Of a stretch of 64,000 nucleotides of DNA, positions 8,372 to 16,495 are shown in pieces; positions within the stretch are counted from its first letter, which is position 1, and each line of letters begins with the position of its first letter. Source of the DNA: JASHPR01 sp963833885 (GTDB taxonomy: Bacteria > Actinomycetota > Actinomycetes > Streptosporangiales > Streptosporangiaceae); the NCBI GenBank assembly GCA_963833885.1, contig CAWHZU010000001.1, positions 1 to 64,000 of the forward strand, in the 5' to 3' direction. A program made the position numbers and the translations under genes. The notes below the pieces were generated by a model, which saw nothing but the letters and a program-made list of their open reading frames with translations, was not told the origin of the DNA and searched no databases.

Positions 8372-9469
8372 TCAGGAAACGAGCACGCTGACCGTGAACA
8401 GCACCGCGTCGTAGAGGAAGTGCGCGACGATGGGCCGCATCACGCTCCGGTGCTTCTGGAAGGATCTGGTGTTGAAGTAGCCGAGCGGGATCGTGAACAG
8501 GAAGCCGAGCCCGTAGTACACGTGATAGCTGGTGCGCAGGGTCAGGCTGAAGACCAGCGCCCAGCGCGGGTTCCAGCCGAGCTGCTCCAGCCTGGTCAGC
8601 AGGTACGCGTTGACCAGTGTCTCCTCGGTGATCGCCGTGACCGCTGCGATCGTGACCCCATAGAGGATGTAATAGGCGGGCACGTGCCCGATCGTGACCT
8701 GGTTGAACAGCCGAAGCGCGGTCTGCCGGCCGATCGCCGTTGCGAGCACGGCCACTATCACGACGCCGGATACGTAGGACGCGGCGTACCCGCTGGCCGC
8801 CAGCCCGATGCCGGGCCATACGTCCCTGCGGAACTCGGGCCTGGTGAAGCCGATCGAGGCCGGGTCCTGGCCCGTGCGGCTAAGCAGCAGCAGGGCAAGC
8901 GGCACAACGGCGCCTACCTGGAGGTAGGTCAGCATCCCGAAGATGACGTTCGCCAGTGGATGGCCGGGAATGATGCTGGAGAACGGGTTGACCCCGGGAG
9001 CTCCGCCGAAGTGCGCGGCGAGCAGGTCGACGGCGGACAGGACGCCCGGCGCGAGGAACGCTATCTGGACGAAACAGGTCTCGAGCACTATGCCGCGCCT
9101 GGACCGCCCTTCGATTCGCGGCAGGGGCGGTGGCCGCAGCTGTCGGGGCGGCGGCTGCTGCGGCGGCTGGGGTGGTAGTTGCTGCGGCGGCTGGAGGGGC
9201 TGCTGCTGCTGCGGCGGCGGCTGTTGCGGCGGCGGCGGCTGCTGCGGCACCGGGAATTGCTGCGTCTGCGACCCGGTCTGCTGCTGCGGCGGCTGGAATT
9301 CCTTTGCCTGGCCTGCTGACTCCTGCGCGTCGGCGGGTGCCCAGAACACCCAGTCGGCCGGGGGCCGCGGCCAGTCCGCCGGGGCTTGCCAGCCAGGCGG
9401 CGGTGTCCAGCCCGGCGGCGGCTCTGGCCACCCGGGCGGTGCCCGCCACACCCAGCCCTGCACGCTCAT
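8372..9469 (-). CDS. CPBP-family intramembrane metalloprotease with a Pro/Gln/Trp-rich N-terminus
   Basis: 365 residues. The first 45 residues are repeats of P-P-G-W / P-A-D-W, followed by a Pro/Gln-rich linker to about residue 125, then a membrane domain with about seven hydrophobic segments. CPBP (CAAX/bacteriocin-processing) motifs are present: 'ITEETLVNAYLLTRL' (motif 1, EE retained but Asn where Arg is usual), 'RTSYHVYYG' (motif 2) and 'AHFLYDAV' (motif 3). Such proteins are glutamic-type intramembrane endopeptidases or inactive relatives. The start is taken at the ATG at 9469, giving 'MSVQGWVWR'; no clear ribosome-binding site is seen, and ATGs at 9487 and 9517 are alternatives. Confidence 0.8.
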   Translation of the reverse strand: MSVQGWVWRAPPGWPEPPPGWTPPPGWQAPADWPRPPADWVFWAPADAQESAGQAKEFQPPQQQTGSQTQQFPVPQQPPPPQQPPPQQQQPLQPPQQLPPQPPQQPPPRQLRPPPLPRIEGRSRRGIVLETCFVQIAFLAPGVLSAVDLLAAHFGGAPGVNPFSSIIPGHPLANVIFGMLTYLQVGAVVPLALLLLSRTGQDPASIGFTRPEFRRDVWPGIGLAASGYAASYVSGVVIVAVLATAIGRQTALRLFNQVTIGHVPAYYILYGVTIAAVTAITEETLVNAYLLTRLEQLGWNPRWALVFSLTLRTSYHVYYGLGFLFTIPLGYFNTRSFQKHRSVMRPIVAHFLYDAVLFTVSVLVS

Positions 9470-9636
9470 CAGCCGAGCATGCCGCATATCGGGGCAAGAT
9501 GCCGTGTGATGCCGCAAACGGGTCGATTGCCGGACCGCGTCCCGCCAAAAGCCGCCCGGGCGGCCAGACCAGGGTCGCCGGTGATCTGGCTGCGGCAGCC
9601 GGTGATCTGGGAGACTTGCGGGTGAGGAGGCCCGCT

Positions 9637-10308
9637 ATGGGATCTTACGAGGCCATCACCGGCATCCTTGCGGAGGAACTCGCACGGGTCGAGGAGGTGT
9701 TCCGCGGCCTGTCGCCGGACGAATGGCAGTTTCCTACGAAGCTCGTTCCGGTCGACCCCACGCTGCCGCACTGGACGGTGTTTGAGCTCGCCGGGCACTT
9801 CGACATCTCGATCGGGCTGACCCGGATGCTGATCGACGGCAGGGATGATCTTCAGCCTGCGCGCGACCGGACCAGCTTCTTCATCAACCCGCGCTCGGAG
9901 ACCGCGCCGGTCGTGTACGACTACGCGTTCACGATGGTGCGGGGCAAGACTGCCGCGGACATGCCGCATACGCTGCACGACACGTTCTCGGGCGTCCTTT
10001 CGCAGGCGCGCTCGGTTCCTGCGGACGCGGTCGGCCCCGGGTACTTCGCCCCGATGCGCGCCGACGAGTTCGTCGCGAGCCGCATCGTCGAGGCCGTCGT
10101 ACATGGCATCGACCTTACCCAGGCACTTGGCCGCGATTACATCGCGACCGATGAAGGGATCAGGGAAACTGCGTCGATCCTTGACGACCTGCTGGCGCGG
10201 CGCACCGTGGGGCGCCGCCCTTCCGACCTGTCGGACGACCTGGACTGGATCCTGGCGGCGTCCGGCAGGTCGGTCTTCGAGGACAACCGGCTGCCGCTGA
10301 TCGGGTGA
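9637..10308 (+). CDS. Maleylpyruvate isomerase-type (DinB-like) protein
   Basis: 223 residues. The N-terminal four-helix region with 'PHWTVFELAGHFDISI' carries the metal-ligand histidine expected in mycothiol-dependent maleylpyruvate isomerase/DinB-fold proteins; 'EAVVHGIDLTQALGR' near residue 150 is the second conserved block. These enzymes often use mycothiol, the thiol of actinomycetes. The reaction here is not known. GAGGAGG directly before the ATG at 9637 fixes the start, even though the frame is open far upstream. Confidence 0.75.
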   Translation: MGSYEAITGILAEELARVEEVFRGLSPDEWQFPTKLVPVDPTLPHWTVFELAGHFDISIGLTRMLIDGRDDLQPARDRTSFFINPRSETAPVVYDYAFTMVRGKTAADMPHTLHDTFSGVLSQARSVPADAVGPGYFAPMRADEFVASRIVEAVVHGIDLTQALGRDYIATDEGIRETASILDDLLARRTVGRRPSDLSDDLDWILAASGRSVFEDNRLPLIG

Positions 10309-10312
10309 CAGC

Positions 10313-11743
10313 TCAGGACTGCCGCGGCTCGAGGGTCTCGTAGTTGCGGATGTAGTTTGAGTACGCGGCGCCCGAGTCCTCCGCGGCCAGTGCGTCGGCT
10401 GCGGGGTGCTGCCCCGCCGGGAACTGCCGGGAGATCAGGTCTGCCTGCACCTCCTGCAGGTGTGACGGCAGGGCTGCGCTCGGGCTGGTACCGGACGCGA
10501 CCGGTACGGTGACGCCGGCCAGCGCGTCGTCCGTGCGCGCCGCGGCGAGGGTCAGCACGCCGCCGAGGCCTGGCGCGGCCGCATCCCGCGCCGTCAGCGA
10601 CGGCAGGTTCCAGCGTTGCTGCACCGTCTTGAGGATGGACGTGTGGTCGATCGGCGTGGTCCCGGCCGGCACCCGGAACACCGTCCCCGCCTGGATGAGC
10701 GGCGAGACCAGCACCGCGGGCACGCGGACGCCGAACCGCGTGAAGTCGAAGCTGAACTCGCCGGCGTCGGAGTCGGGTGGGGTCGCTCCCGACGGCGGCG
10801 GCACGTGGTCGTAGCAGCCGCCGTGCTCGTCATAGGTGATGACCAGCAGCGTCTGCGGCCAGCCGGGCCCGCCGCGGAGAGCCTCATAGACGTCGTGGAT
10901 GAGCTGCTCGCCGAGCGCGACGTTGTAGTTCGGGTGCTGGCTGTTGCCGGTCGAGCCCCAGCTCGGCTCGAGGAACGTGAACGCCGGCAGCGTGCCGCCC
11001 GACGCGGCGGCCTGGAAGTCGGAGAACTTGCCGATGGTGCCGTTCGTGGCGGTCGCGACGTCGGTGAACGTCGACTTCGTGAGCGGCTCTGCGTTATAGC
11101 CGTAGATCGCCCACGCGATGTTGTTGCGGCCGAGCAGCCCGAAGATCGACGGGGACGTGAACGTGCGCGTCTTGTCGTCCATGTGCCCCTGACTGGTCGC
11201 CGAGCAGGCGAACGCGCGGTTCGGGAGCGTCTCGGTGGGCACCGACGCGAACCACTGGTCACACACCGCGTAGGACGTGGCCAGCGCCGACAGCACCGGG
11301 AGAGTCTGGGGCGTGAAGCAGCCCATGATGTTGCTGGCGACCGTGCCCGGCACGATGGACCACGTGGTCGACTTCGACTGCCAGCCGAGGGTGTAAGCGA
11401 AGTCCGTGACGAAGCCTCGCATCCCCGGCACGTCCGACGAGCTGGCCGGCGCTGTCTCGGTGCCGAACAGCTGGTCGTTTGTGGCCATGTAGCCCTCGCC
11501 GGGATCGGCGCCCGGCATGAAATAGGCGTTCGGGGTGGTGGGGCCGATCTGGGAAACGGTCACCGCCGTCCCGGTGGAATCGGGGTTGGACTCCGTTCCG
11601 GTGAGCCCGTCAAATGGCTGGCCAGCCGGTGAGGTGTTCCCCTGCGCTGCGTAGAGGTATCCCAGCATGTGGTCGAAGGACCTGTTTTCCAGCATCAGCA
11701 CCACGATGTGGTTGACCGAAGACAGGCCAGTACCGTTGCTCAT
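10313..11743 (-). CDS. Phosphoesterase family protein (phospholipase C/acid phosphatase type)
   Basis: 476 residues with the PF04185-type signature 'NHIVVLMLENRSFDHMLGYL' at residues 11-30, which contains the catalytic/metal region, and 'LLVITYDEHGGCYDHVPPP' further on. Relatives hydrolyse phospholipids or phosphomonoesters, usually outside the cell after Tat export. No signal peptide is seen here: the preferred ATG at 11743 gives 'MSNGTGLSSV' and begins almost at the domain, so this copy may be cytoplasmic or exported atypically. An upstream start at 11803 would add 20 residues without making a signal peptide. Confidence 0.85.
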   Translation of the reverse strand: MSNGTGLSSVNHIVVLMLENRSFDHMLGYLYAAQGNTSPAGQPFDGLTGTESNPDSTGTAVTVSQIGPTTPNAYFMPGADPGEGYMATNDQLFGTETAPASSSDVPGMRGFVTDFAYTLGWQSKSTTWSIVPGTVASNIMGCFTPQTLPVLSALATSYAVCDQWFASVPTETLPNRAFACSATSQGHMDDKTRTFTSPSIFGLLGRNNIAWAIYGYNAEPLTKSTFTDVATATNGTIGKFSDFQAAASGGTLPAFTFLEPSWGSTGNSQHPNYNVALGEQLIHDVYEALRGGPGWPQTLLVITYDEHGGCYDHVPPPSGATPPDSDAGEFSFDFTRFGVRVPAVLVSPLIQAGTVFRVPAGTTPIDHTSILKTVQQRWNLPSLTARDAAAPGLGGVLTLAAARTDDALAGVTVPVASGTSPSAALPSHLQEVQADLISRQFPAGQHPAADALAAEDSGAAYSNYIRNYETLEPRQS

Positions 11744-12035
11744 CCCCGCCCCATTCAGAATGGCTTCCCGGAACGGCAATCTGACATTCCCGCCGTTGCG
11801 CACCTATCGTGTCACCGTGGGCATGGCTCGGGGTAGCGATTCCGGTGGCCGGGCCAGCAGGAGCAGATCCGGCACGAGGCAATTCGAAGACGGGCGATTT
11901 ACGGGCGCTTCGGTCGCCAGAGGCACGCGAATCAGCTGTTCTGGCACGTATCCGACCTGCCGGCTGGCTAACCGTGCCATCCTCGGTAGGGACGATCATC
12001 CGAGGCGTACGTGGTCCGTTGGGAGCGGAGGTGCC

Positions 12036-12539
12036 ATGGACTCTCGGAGTGAAGCCGAGTTCGCCGAGTTCATGCACGGTCGCTGGCCAGCGCTCGTGCG
12101 GCTCGGCTATGGGCTGACCGGCGATGAGCGGCTCGCCGAGGATCTCGCGCGTGCGGCGCTGGCAAAGGCGTACGCGTCCTGGCCCCGGGTACTCCGGGCG
12201 GGCGACCCGGACGTCTATCTAAGACGAATCATTCTCAACGCGAGCCTTGGCAAGGTCCGCAGGCGCCGGGTGCGCGAGCGCAGGCCGGGTGACGAGCCTG
12301 AGCCGGAAACGGCTCAGCTGGCCCGGGTCGATGATGACAGGCCGGCGCTGGTGACGGCCCTGATGCGGCTGCCGGTCGGCCAGCGCTCCGTGGTGCTGCT
12401 GCGGTATTGGATGGACATGACGGAAGCCCAGGTCGCCGCCGTTCTTGGCTGCTCAGTTGGCAGCGTCAGGAGCCAGGCCTCCCGGGCGCTGGCCAGCCTC
12501 CGGGTCGGCGAGGACGTGGCCGAGGAAGTGCTGTTATGA
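12036..12539 (+). CDS. SigE-family ECF RNA polymerase sigma factor
   Basis: 167 residues with region 2 ('FAEFMHGRWPALVRLGYGLT', then 'DERLAEDLARAALAKAYASW') and region 4 ('LPVGQRSVVLLRYWMDMTEA' with the helix-turn-helix 'QVAAVLGCSVGSVRSQASRA'). It directs RNA polymerase to a small regulon. GGAGG at about 12027-12031 supports the ATG. The stop codon overlaps the ATG of the next gene, a single-pass membrane protein, which is the usual place of the partner gene for this family. It is divergent from the phosphoesterase gene across 292 bases. Confidence 0.9.
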   Translation: MDSRSEAEFAEFMHGRWPALVRLGYGLTGDERLAEDLARAALAKAYASWPRVLRAGDPDVYLRRIILNASLGKVRRRRVRERRPGDEPEPETAQLARVDDDRPALVTALMRLPVGQRSVVLLRYWMDMTEAQVAAVLGCSVGSVRSQASRALASLRVGEDVAEEVLL

Positions 12540-12931
12540 GCATCGTGGACGAGCGAGACCTGCGTCAGCAGCTCGACCGAGTCCTCGATGCGATCATGCC
12601 GCCGGATGCCCCGGTCAAGGCGGCTGCCAGGAAGGGAAAGCTCATTCAGGCCGGGCGCAGCCTGGGGGTCGTGGCCGGGCTGGCTGTTGTCGCTGGCATC
12701 GGCGTTGGCATACCCGGCCTGCTCAATCAGCCCGCCCGCGAAGTGTCGCACGCCAGGCCGATGGTGATGGTGGAGCAGAGCTGCGGGACCGTGGCGGACG
12801 GCGTCCGGGAGATCATAGGCAGTCCGGCGCCGGTTGCAGGGCGCACCGAGCCGCTGTCGGCAGTGCAGGCCGCGGGAGGGCGACCCGCCACAGAACTCGC
12901 GGCGGGAGGCTGTGCTTGGCTTAAGCCATGA
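12536..12931 (+). CDS. Short single-pass membrane protein, partner of the ECF sigma factor
   Basis: 131 residues: a charged N-terminus (1-42), one membrane segment at about 45-66 ('SLGVVAGLAVVAGIGVGIPG') and an outside part of only 60 residues with two cysteines. By position and topology it is likely the regulator of the preceding sigma factor, but there is no zinc anti-sigma motif. Partner proteins in SigE-type loci generally carry a much longer outer domain, so this one may be truncated. It overlaps the sigma gene by ATGA and the following aldolase gene by ATGA. Confidence 0.7.
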   Translation: MSIVDERDLRQQLDRVLDAIMPPDAPVKAAARKGKLIQAGRSLGVVAGLAVVAGIGVGIPGLLNQPAREVSHARPMVMVEQSCGTVADGVREIIGSPAPVAGRTEPLSAVQAAGGRPATELAAGGCAWLKP

Positions 12932-13647
12932 CGACCCCCTCCCTTCGCGACCGCCTCAGCGGCGGTGAGGCCGTGTATGGCGGCTGGACGACAATCCCCG
13001 ACGTGGTGGCCGCCAGGTGCCTTGCGGTGGCCGGGCTCGATTACGTCGTCGTGGACCTGCAGCACGGCAGCGCCACCGAGCGCGACCTGCCCGCGATGAC
13101 CACGGCCATCAAGCACGCGGGGGCTACCCCGCTCGCCCGGGTCAGGTACGCCCACCCCGCCGACATCGGCCGCCCCCTGGACCTCGGCTGCGAAGGCGTC
13201 ATCGTCCCCAACGTCGAGTCGGCCGAGCAGGCCGCAGCGGTCGCTGGGGCGTGCCGGTACCCCCCCGTTGGTTACCGGTCCGCCGGGGGGAACCTCGCGT
13301 TCGCCGAGCCGCTGTGCTTCGTCATGGTGGAGTCGCCCAAGGCGATCGCGGAGCTCCCCGCGACCCTGGCCATCGAGGGAGTCGACGGTATCTATGTGGG
13401 ACCCCGGGACCTCTCCTACGCACTCGGCTGTGAGCTTGATCCCCGCGAGCCGGTGCTCAGAAAGGAACTGGAGCGGGTGTGGGCGGCCTGCGCCGCCGCA
13501 TCCAAGCCGGTCGGAGTCCACGCCTCCGACGGAGCAACCGCCCGGCTGTACCGGGAGAACGGCTGCCAGCTGATCACGGTCGCCGTGGATGCGGTCGCCG
13601 TGACCCGCACCGCCGCGAGCGAACTCGCCGTGGCCCGCGGGGCGTGA
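12928..13647 (+). CDS. HpcH/HpaI family aldolase
   Basis: 239 residues, a class II (divalent-metal) pyruvate aldolase fold. Recognisable residues: H46 in 'VVDLQHGS' (catalytic base position), R71 in 'PLARVR', metal ligands E135 in 'FVMVESPKAI' and D161 in 'IYVGPRDLSYALG', and the 'YPPVGYRS' loop. Family members cleave or form 2-oxo acids from pyruvate and an aldehyde. The substrate is unknown. It overlaps both neighbours (ATGA with the upstream gene, GTGA with the O-methyltransferase), so all four genes from 12036 appear to be one transcription-translation unit. Confidence 0.9.
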   Translation: MTTPSLRDRLSGGEAVYGGWTTIPDVVAARCLAVAGLDYVVVDLQHGSATERDLPAMTTAIKHAGATPLARVRYAHPADIGRPLDLGCEGVIVPNVESAEQAAAVAGACRYPPVGYRSAGGNLAFAEPLCFVMVESPKAIAELPATLAIEGVDGIYVGPRDLSYALGCELDPREPVLRKELERVWAACAAASKPVGVHASDGATARLYRENGCQLITVAVDAVAVTRTAASELAVARGA

Positions 13648-14321
13648 CCGTGCCCCAGCAGCAATGGACCGCCGTCGACGACTACATCGACTCCGTCCTG
13701 GTCCCGGCCGACCCGCCGCTGGACGCGGCGCTGCAGGCCAGTGCCGACGCCGGGCTTCCCGACATCAGCGTCTCGCCGGCGCAGGGGAAGCTGCTGCACC
13801 TGCTGGCGCTCGGCCAGGGGGCCCGCCGCATCCTCGAGATCGGAACCCTCGGCGGGTACAGCGCCATCTGGCTGGCCCGGGCCCTGCCGTCCGATGGGCG
13901 TCTGATCACCCTGGAAGCGGACCCCAGGCACGCCGATGTGGCGCGGGCCAACCTCGCGAACGCCGGGCTGGCCGGCGTCTCCGAGGTGAGGACCGGCCCG
14001 GCACTGGACACCCTGCCGCTGATGCAGGCGGCCGGCGACGGGCCGTTCGACCTGATCTTCATCGACGCTGACAAGCCCAGCTATCCCGACTACCTGGCCT
14101 GGTCGGTGCGGCTGTCCCGGCCCGGAACCATGATCATCGCCGACAACGTTGTGCGCGACGGAGGTGTGATCGACGCGGCGAGCAAGCTCCCTGGCGTCCA
14201 GGGGGTGCGCCGCTTCATGGAGGCAATGGCCGCCGAGCCGCGGGTGAGCGCGACCGTGGTCCAGACCGTGGGCCGCAAGGGCTACGACGGCTTCGCCCTC
14301 GCCGTGGTGCTGGCGGGCTGA
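13644..14321 (+). CDS. O-methyltransferase (catechol/caffeoyl-CoA type)
   Basis: 225 residues, class I SAM-dependent methyltransferase. SAM motif I is 'ILEIGTLGGYSAIWLARAL', the acidic loop is 'LITLEADPRHADVA', and the metal site is 'LIFIDADKPSYPDYL' with 'IIADNVVRDG', as in cation-dependent enzymes that methylate catechol-like hydroxyls. GTG at 13644 overlaps the aldolase stop codon; a second GTG at 13650 is possible. With the aldolase it suggests modification of a small aromatic or oxo-acid metabolite, but no pathway can be named. Confidence 0.88.
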   Translation: MTVPQQQWTAVDDYIDSVLVPADPPLDAALQASADAGLPDISVSPAQGKLLHLLALGQGARRILEIGTLGGYSAIWLARALPSDGRLITLEADPRHADVARANLANAGLAGVSEVRTGPALDTLPLMQAAGDGPFDLIFIDADKPSYPDYLAWSVRLSRPGTMIIADNVVRDGGVIDAASKLPGVQGVRRFMEAMAAEPRVSATVVQTVGRKGYDGFALAVVLAG

Positions 14322-14336
14322 CCGCTCGGGATGCAA

Positions 14337-14385
14337 AAGCCGCGTGCCCCCGGCCGGGGTGGATCCCGGCGGGGGCACGCGGCTT
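14337..14385. terminator. Strong bidirectional terminator hairpin
   Basis: Perfect 15-bp stem (14337-14351 aagccgcgtgccccc with 14371-14385) whose 19-base interior can pair again (gccggg/cccggc). It sits between the convergent O-methyltransferase gene and the secreted transglycosylase-like gene and can serve both. Confidence 0.85.
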
Positions 14386-14403
14386 GGGGGTGAGGCGGGG
14401 GCC

Positions 14404-15288
14404 TCAGTACATGCCGCGGACGACGCTGGCCACGATCTGGGCGGCCTGGACTTCCCACTTCGCGTAGGCGGTGGGGTAGCCCGACTTCTGGACACCCTGC
14501 GCGGCCTGCCACAGCGGCTGCGTGGCCCAGCCCGGGTTGCTGCCCTGGTACTGGCGCAGCGCGCTCAGGAACGCGTCGGACGCGTAGGCCGGGTCGGTGA
14601 CCTGGGCGGCGGTGCCCCAGCCCATGTCCGGCTGCTGCTGGAACAGGCCGAGCGAGTCATAGGTGCCGTAGTCGATGTTCACCAGCTGCGACTCCTGCAT
14701 GGCGGTGGCCACCGCGATGACCGCCGAACGCAGCCCCATGTGCATGTGCAGCGCCTGCCGCACGATCGTGGTGGCGTTGGCGTACTGGCTCGGGGTCAGC
14801 TGCATATTCGACTGGCCCCCGCTGACGGCGGCCGGCAGCAGCCGGTCGCTCGCCGACAGCGGCCCGCTGGCCTGCCCGGCCACGGCGTGGGCTATTGCCC
14901 GCCAGGTGGTGGGCGCCTTGTGCCTGGCTGACTTTGCGGCGGCGGCGTGCCGATGCGCGGCTGCACGCCGGGCGTCGGCAGCCTTCTGGGCCTCGGCTGC
15001 CTTCCGGGCCTCGGCAGCGCGCCGGGCAGCCGCGGTGTGCTTGGCGGCCGTGTGCCGCGGTGCGGGCGCCCGGAGGCCGGCGACCTGCTCGGAACTGAGG
15101 GGTTGGGTGGTGCTGTGGGGGGTAGCCGGATGATGAGTGACCGTCGCAGCCCGCGTGGTGACCGGGCTCGATGTCACAGCGCTGGCGGTGGTACCGCCGG
15201 CGACCGCAAGCGCGGCGCCCGCAAGCACTGCCAGGGCGGCTGCGCGGCCAGGCCTCGGGGGGCTGGGGAGACGGGTAATGCTCCGCAA
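14404..15288 (-). CDS. Secreted lytic-transglycosylase-like protein
   Basis: 294 residues. Signal peptide at about 16-37 ('AAALAVLAGAALAVAGGTTA'), then an Ala/Lys/Arg/His-rich linker with repeats of the type A-E-A-R-K-A (residues 85-125), then a C-terminal lysozyme-like domain: 'RSAVIAVATAMQESQL' with the catalytic-type Glu, and 'YDSLGLFQQQPDMGWGTAAQ', the actinobacterial form of this domain, followed by 'DAFLSALRQYQG'. It should cleave peptidoglycan outside the membrane. The start is a TTG at 15288 with AGGAAAGGAA 8-14 bases upstream. A leader of up to about 280 bases precedes it. Confidence 0.85.
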   Translation of the reverse strand: MRSITRLPSPPRPGRAAALAVLAGAALAVAGGTTASAVTSSPVTTRAATVTHHPATPHSTTQPLSSEQVAGLRAPAPRHTAAKHTAAARRAAEARKAAEAQKAADARRAAAHRHAAAAKSARHKAPTTWRAIAHAVAGQASGPLSASDRLLPAAVSGGQSNMQLTPSQYANATTIVRQALHMHMGLRSAVIAVATAMQESQLVNIDYGTYDSLGLFQQQPDMGWGTAAQVTDPAYASDAFLSALRQYQGSNPGWATQPLWQAAQGVQKSGYPTAYAKWEVQAAQIVASVVRGMY

Positions 15289-15560
15289 GGGTGTTCCTTT
15301 CCTCGGTTCCCCGTCGCCCGGCTAGGCGCTGAGCCCTGCCGAAGGGTGAGCCTCGGATGGCGCTGCCATGCCCGGCACGTACGCGCATGACTGCATCGCG
15401 TGCGTCCAAGTGAGTTCGGCGAGGCCGGCGCTTACGTCGCGGGGGTGCGACGGGCCGGGGGCCGGGCAGGCACGGGAGTACGTGTCTGGTGAGGACCGCA
15501 CTCCCGGACGGGGATCGCACGTATAACGCCCGGTCAGGGCGACAACCATCCCCTTTAGGG
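15289..15560 (-). promoter_or_regulatory. Long untranslated leader of the transglycosylase gene, candidate riboswitch
   Basis: About 270 bases without a gene precede this cell-wall hydrolase gene. In actinomycetes many cell-wall hydrolase genes carry a c-di-AMP (ydaO) riboswitch. The minus strand here shows hairpin-rich sequence ending in 'gcctagccgggcgacgggg' and 'aaccgaggaaaggaac' just before the start. The strongest ydaO core (GGGGUGAAUC, CAGCUAAC) is not clearly present, so this is a low-confidence suggestion. Confidence 0.25.
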
Positions 15561-15609
15561 CCGCGTATGAATCTTGTCACTCTGAGTGAGGAAGGGAATA
15601 TTTAACCCT

Positions 15610-15768
15610 GTGACCTGGCGGTTCATCATCCAGGTCGACTGCGCCGCGGTCGGCTTTGCCTTGCTGGCACTGGCTTCTGCGGGCCGTTCGGCCCTCTGGA
15701 ATCGTGCATCGAGCGAGTCACCCGACCTGGCCGGCGCGGCCGGCGTACCACCGTCGACGGCGCCCTGA
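15610..15768 (+). CDS. Possible small membrane protein
   Basis: A 52-codon frame beginning with GTG at 15610, preceded by GAAGGGA about 12 bases upstream. The product has one hydrophobic segment ('FIIQVDCAAVGFALLALASA') and a polar tail. I recognise no family. Coding reality rests on the membrane segment and the fair ribosome-binding site only; an in-frame GTG at 15586 is also possible. Confidence 0.3.
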   Translation: MTWRFIIQVDCAAVGFALLALASAGRSALWNRASSESPDLAGAAGVPPSTAP

Positions 15769-15863
15769 GCCGGGGACCTAAGCTGCTAGGTATGGGCGGA
15801 GGCGGGCGCGAACGCCCGCCCCGCCACTCCCGGACCGAGAGCTGTGGACCTTCGGAGGCAACC

Positions 15864-16298
15864 ATGGGACTGATGGACAAGGTCAAGGCGCAAGCTACCG
15901 ACTTCGCACAGCAAGGCAAGGCCAAGTACGACCAGGTCCAGGCCACGCGGCGCGCCGACGCCATGCTCCGCAACCTCGGTGCCGTGGTCTACCAGGAACG
16001 CACCGGCCGCGGCGCCCCGGACAGCCAGGCGCAGATCGACAAGCTGGTTGCCGACCTGTCGGCGCACGAGGCGGCGAACGGCATCAACCTGTCGCCCGAG
16101 CCCACCGGCCAGCCCGGCTCACCGGGGACCGGCCAGCCCGGGTCGCCCGGAACCGGCCAGCCCGGGTCGCCCGGAACCGGCCAGCCCGGGTCGCCCGGAG
16201 CCGGCCAGCCCGGGTCGCCGGGAACCGGCCAGCCACAGGGCGGCGCAGGGCCCTCGACGACCTTCCCGCCCGAGGCCGGCACCACCACGCAGGTTTAG
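15864..16298 (+). CDS. Small protein with Gly-Gln-Pro-Gly-Ser-Pro repeat tail
   Basis: 144 residues. Residues 1-75 form a charged, probably helical segment ('MGLMDKVKAQATDFAQQGKA', 'LRNLGAVVYQERTGRG') known from conserved actinobacterial hypothetical proteins; residues 82-125 are five copies of GQPGSPG(T/A) plus a partial one. There is no signal peptide or membrane segment. GGAGG just before the ATG at 15864 sets the start; upstream in-frame codons are ignored. Function unknown; the repeat tail is likely disordered. Confidence 0.75.
   Translation: MGLMDKVKAQATDFAQQGKAKYDQVQATRRADAMLRNLGAVVYQERTGRGAPDSQAQIDKLVADLSAHEAANGINLSPEPTGQPGSPGTGQPGSPGTGQPGSPGTGQPGSPGAGQPGSPGTGQPQGGAGPSTTFPPEAGTTTQV
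16107..16235 (+). repeat. 24-bp in-frame tandem repeat, five copies
   Basis: The unit ggccagcccgggtcgcccgg plus four bases (aacc-type end) is repeated from 16107 to 16226 with a partial sixth copy, encoding GQPGSPGT. The copies are almost identical, so copy number should vary between strains. Confidence 0.9.
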
Positions 16299-16360
16299 CC
16301 GCGGCTCCCGGGCCCGCAACGCGGTCGCGGGGTCCCGAGCTGGTCCTGCTGCATACTACT

Positions 16361-16419
16361 TTCCATGATCTTGGTGGATGACGACCAAATAGCCGACTTT
16401 ATCCACCAAGATCATGGAA
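16361..16419. repeat. Intergenic inverted repeat, CATGATC family (copy 1)
   Basis: Perfect 19-bp arms, ttccatgatcttggtggat at 16361-16379 and its complement at 16401-16419, around a 21-base AT-richer loop. It lies between convergent genes and may act as a terminator, but related arms recur at 29812 and 41868, so it belongs to a dispersed family. Confidence 0.85.
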
Positions 16420-16495
16420 CGACCCGGGGCGCGGCGATCCTGAATCGCCGTTCGCCGATAACGCCGAATTTGCCGGGGAGGATGGCGGTTTGGGG

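Noticed and set aside
8880..9548. Ala-rich frames in the Pro/Gln-coding part of the CPBP gene
   Set aside because: They are translations of the CAG/CCG-rich repeat in other frames, without start signals.
9130..9636. Upstream extension of the maleylpyruvate isomerase-like gene
   Set aside because: The frame is open but lies antisense to the CPBP gene and is poly-Ala; a strong ribosome-binding site marks ATG 9637.
16107..16235. CRISPR array
   Set aside because: The units are contiguous 24-bp in-frame repeats without spacers and encode a regular peptide tail.
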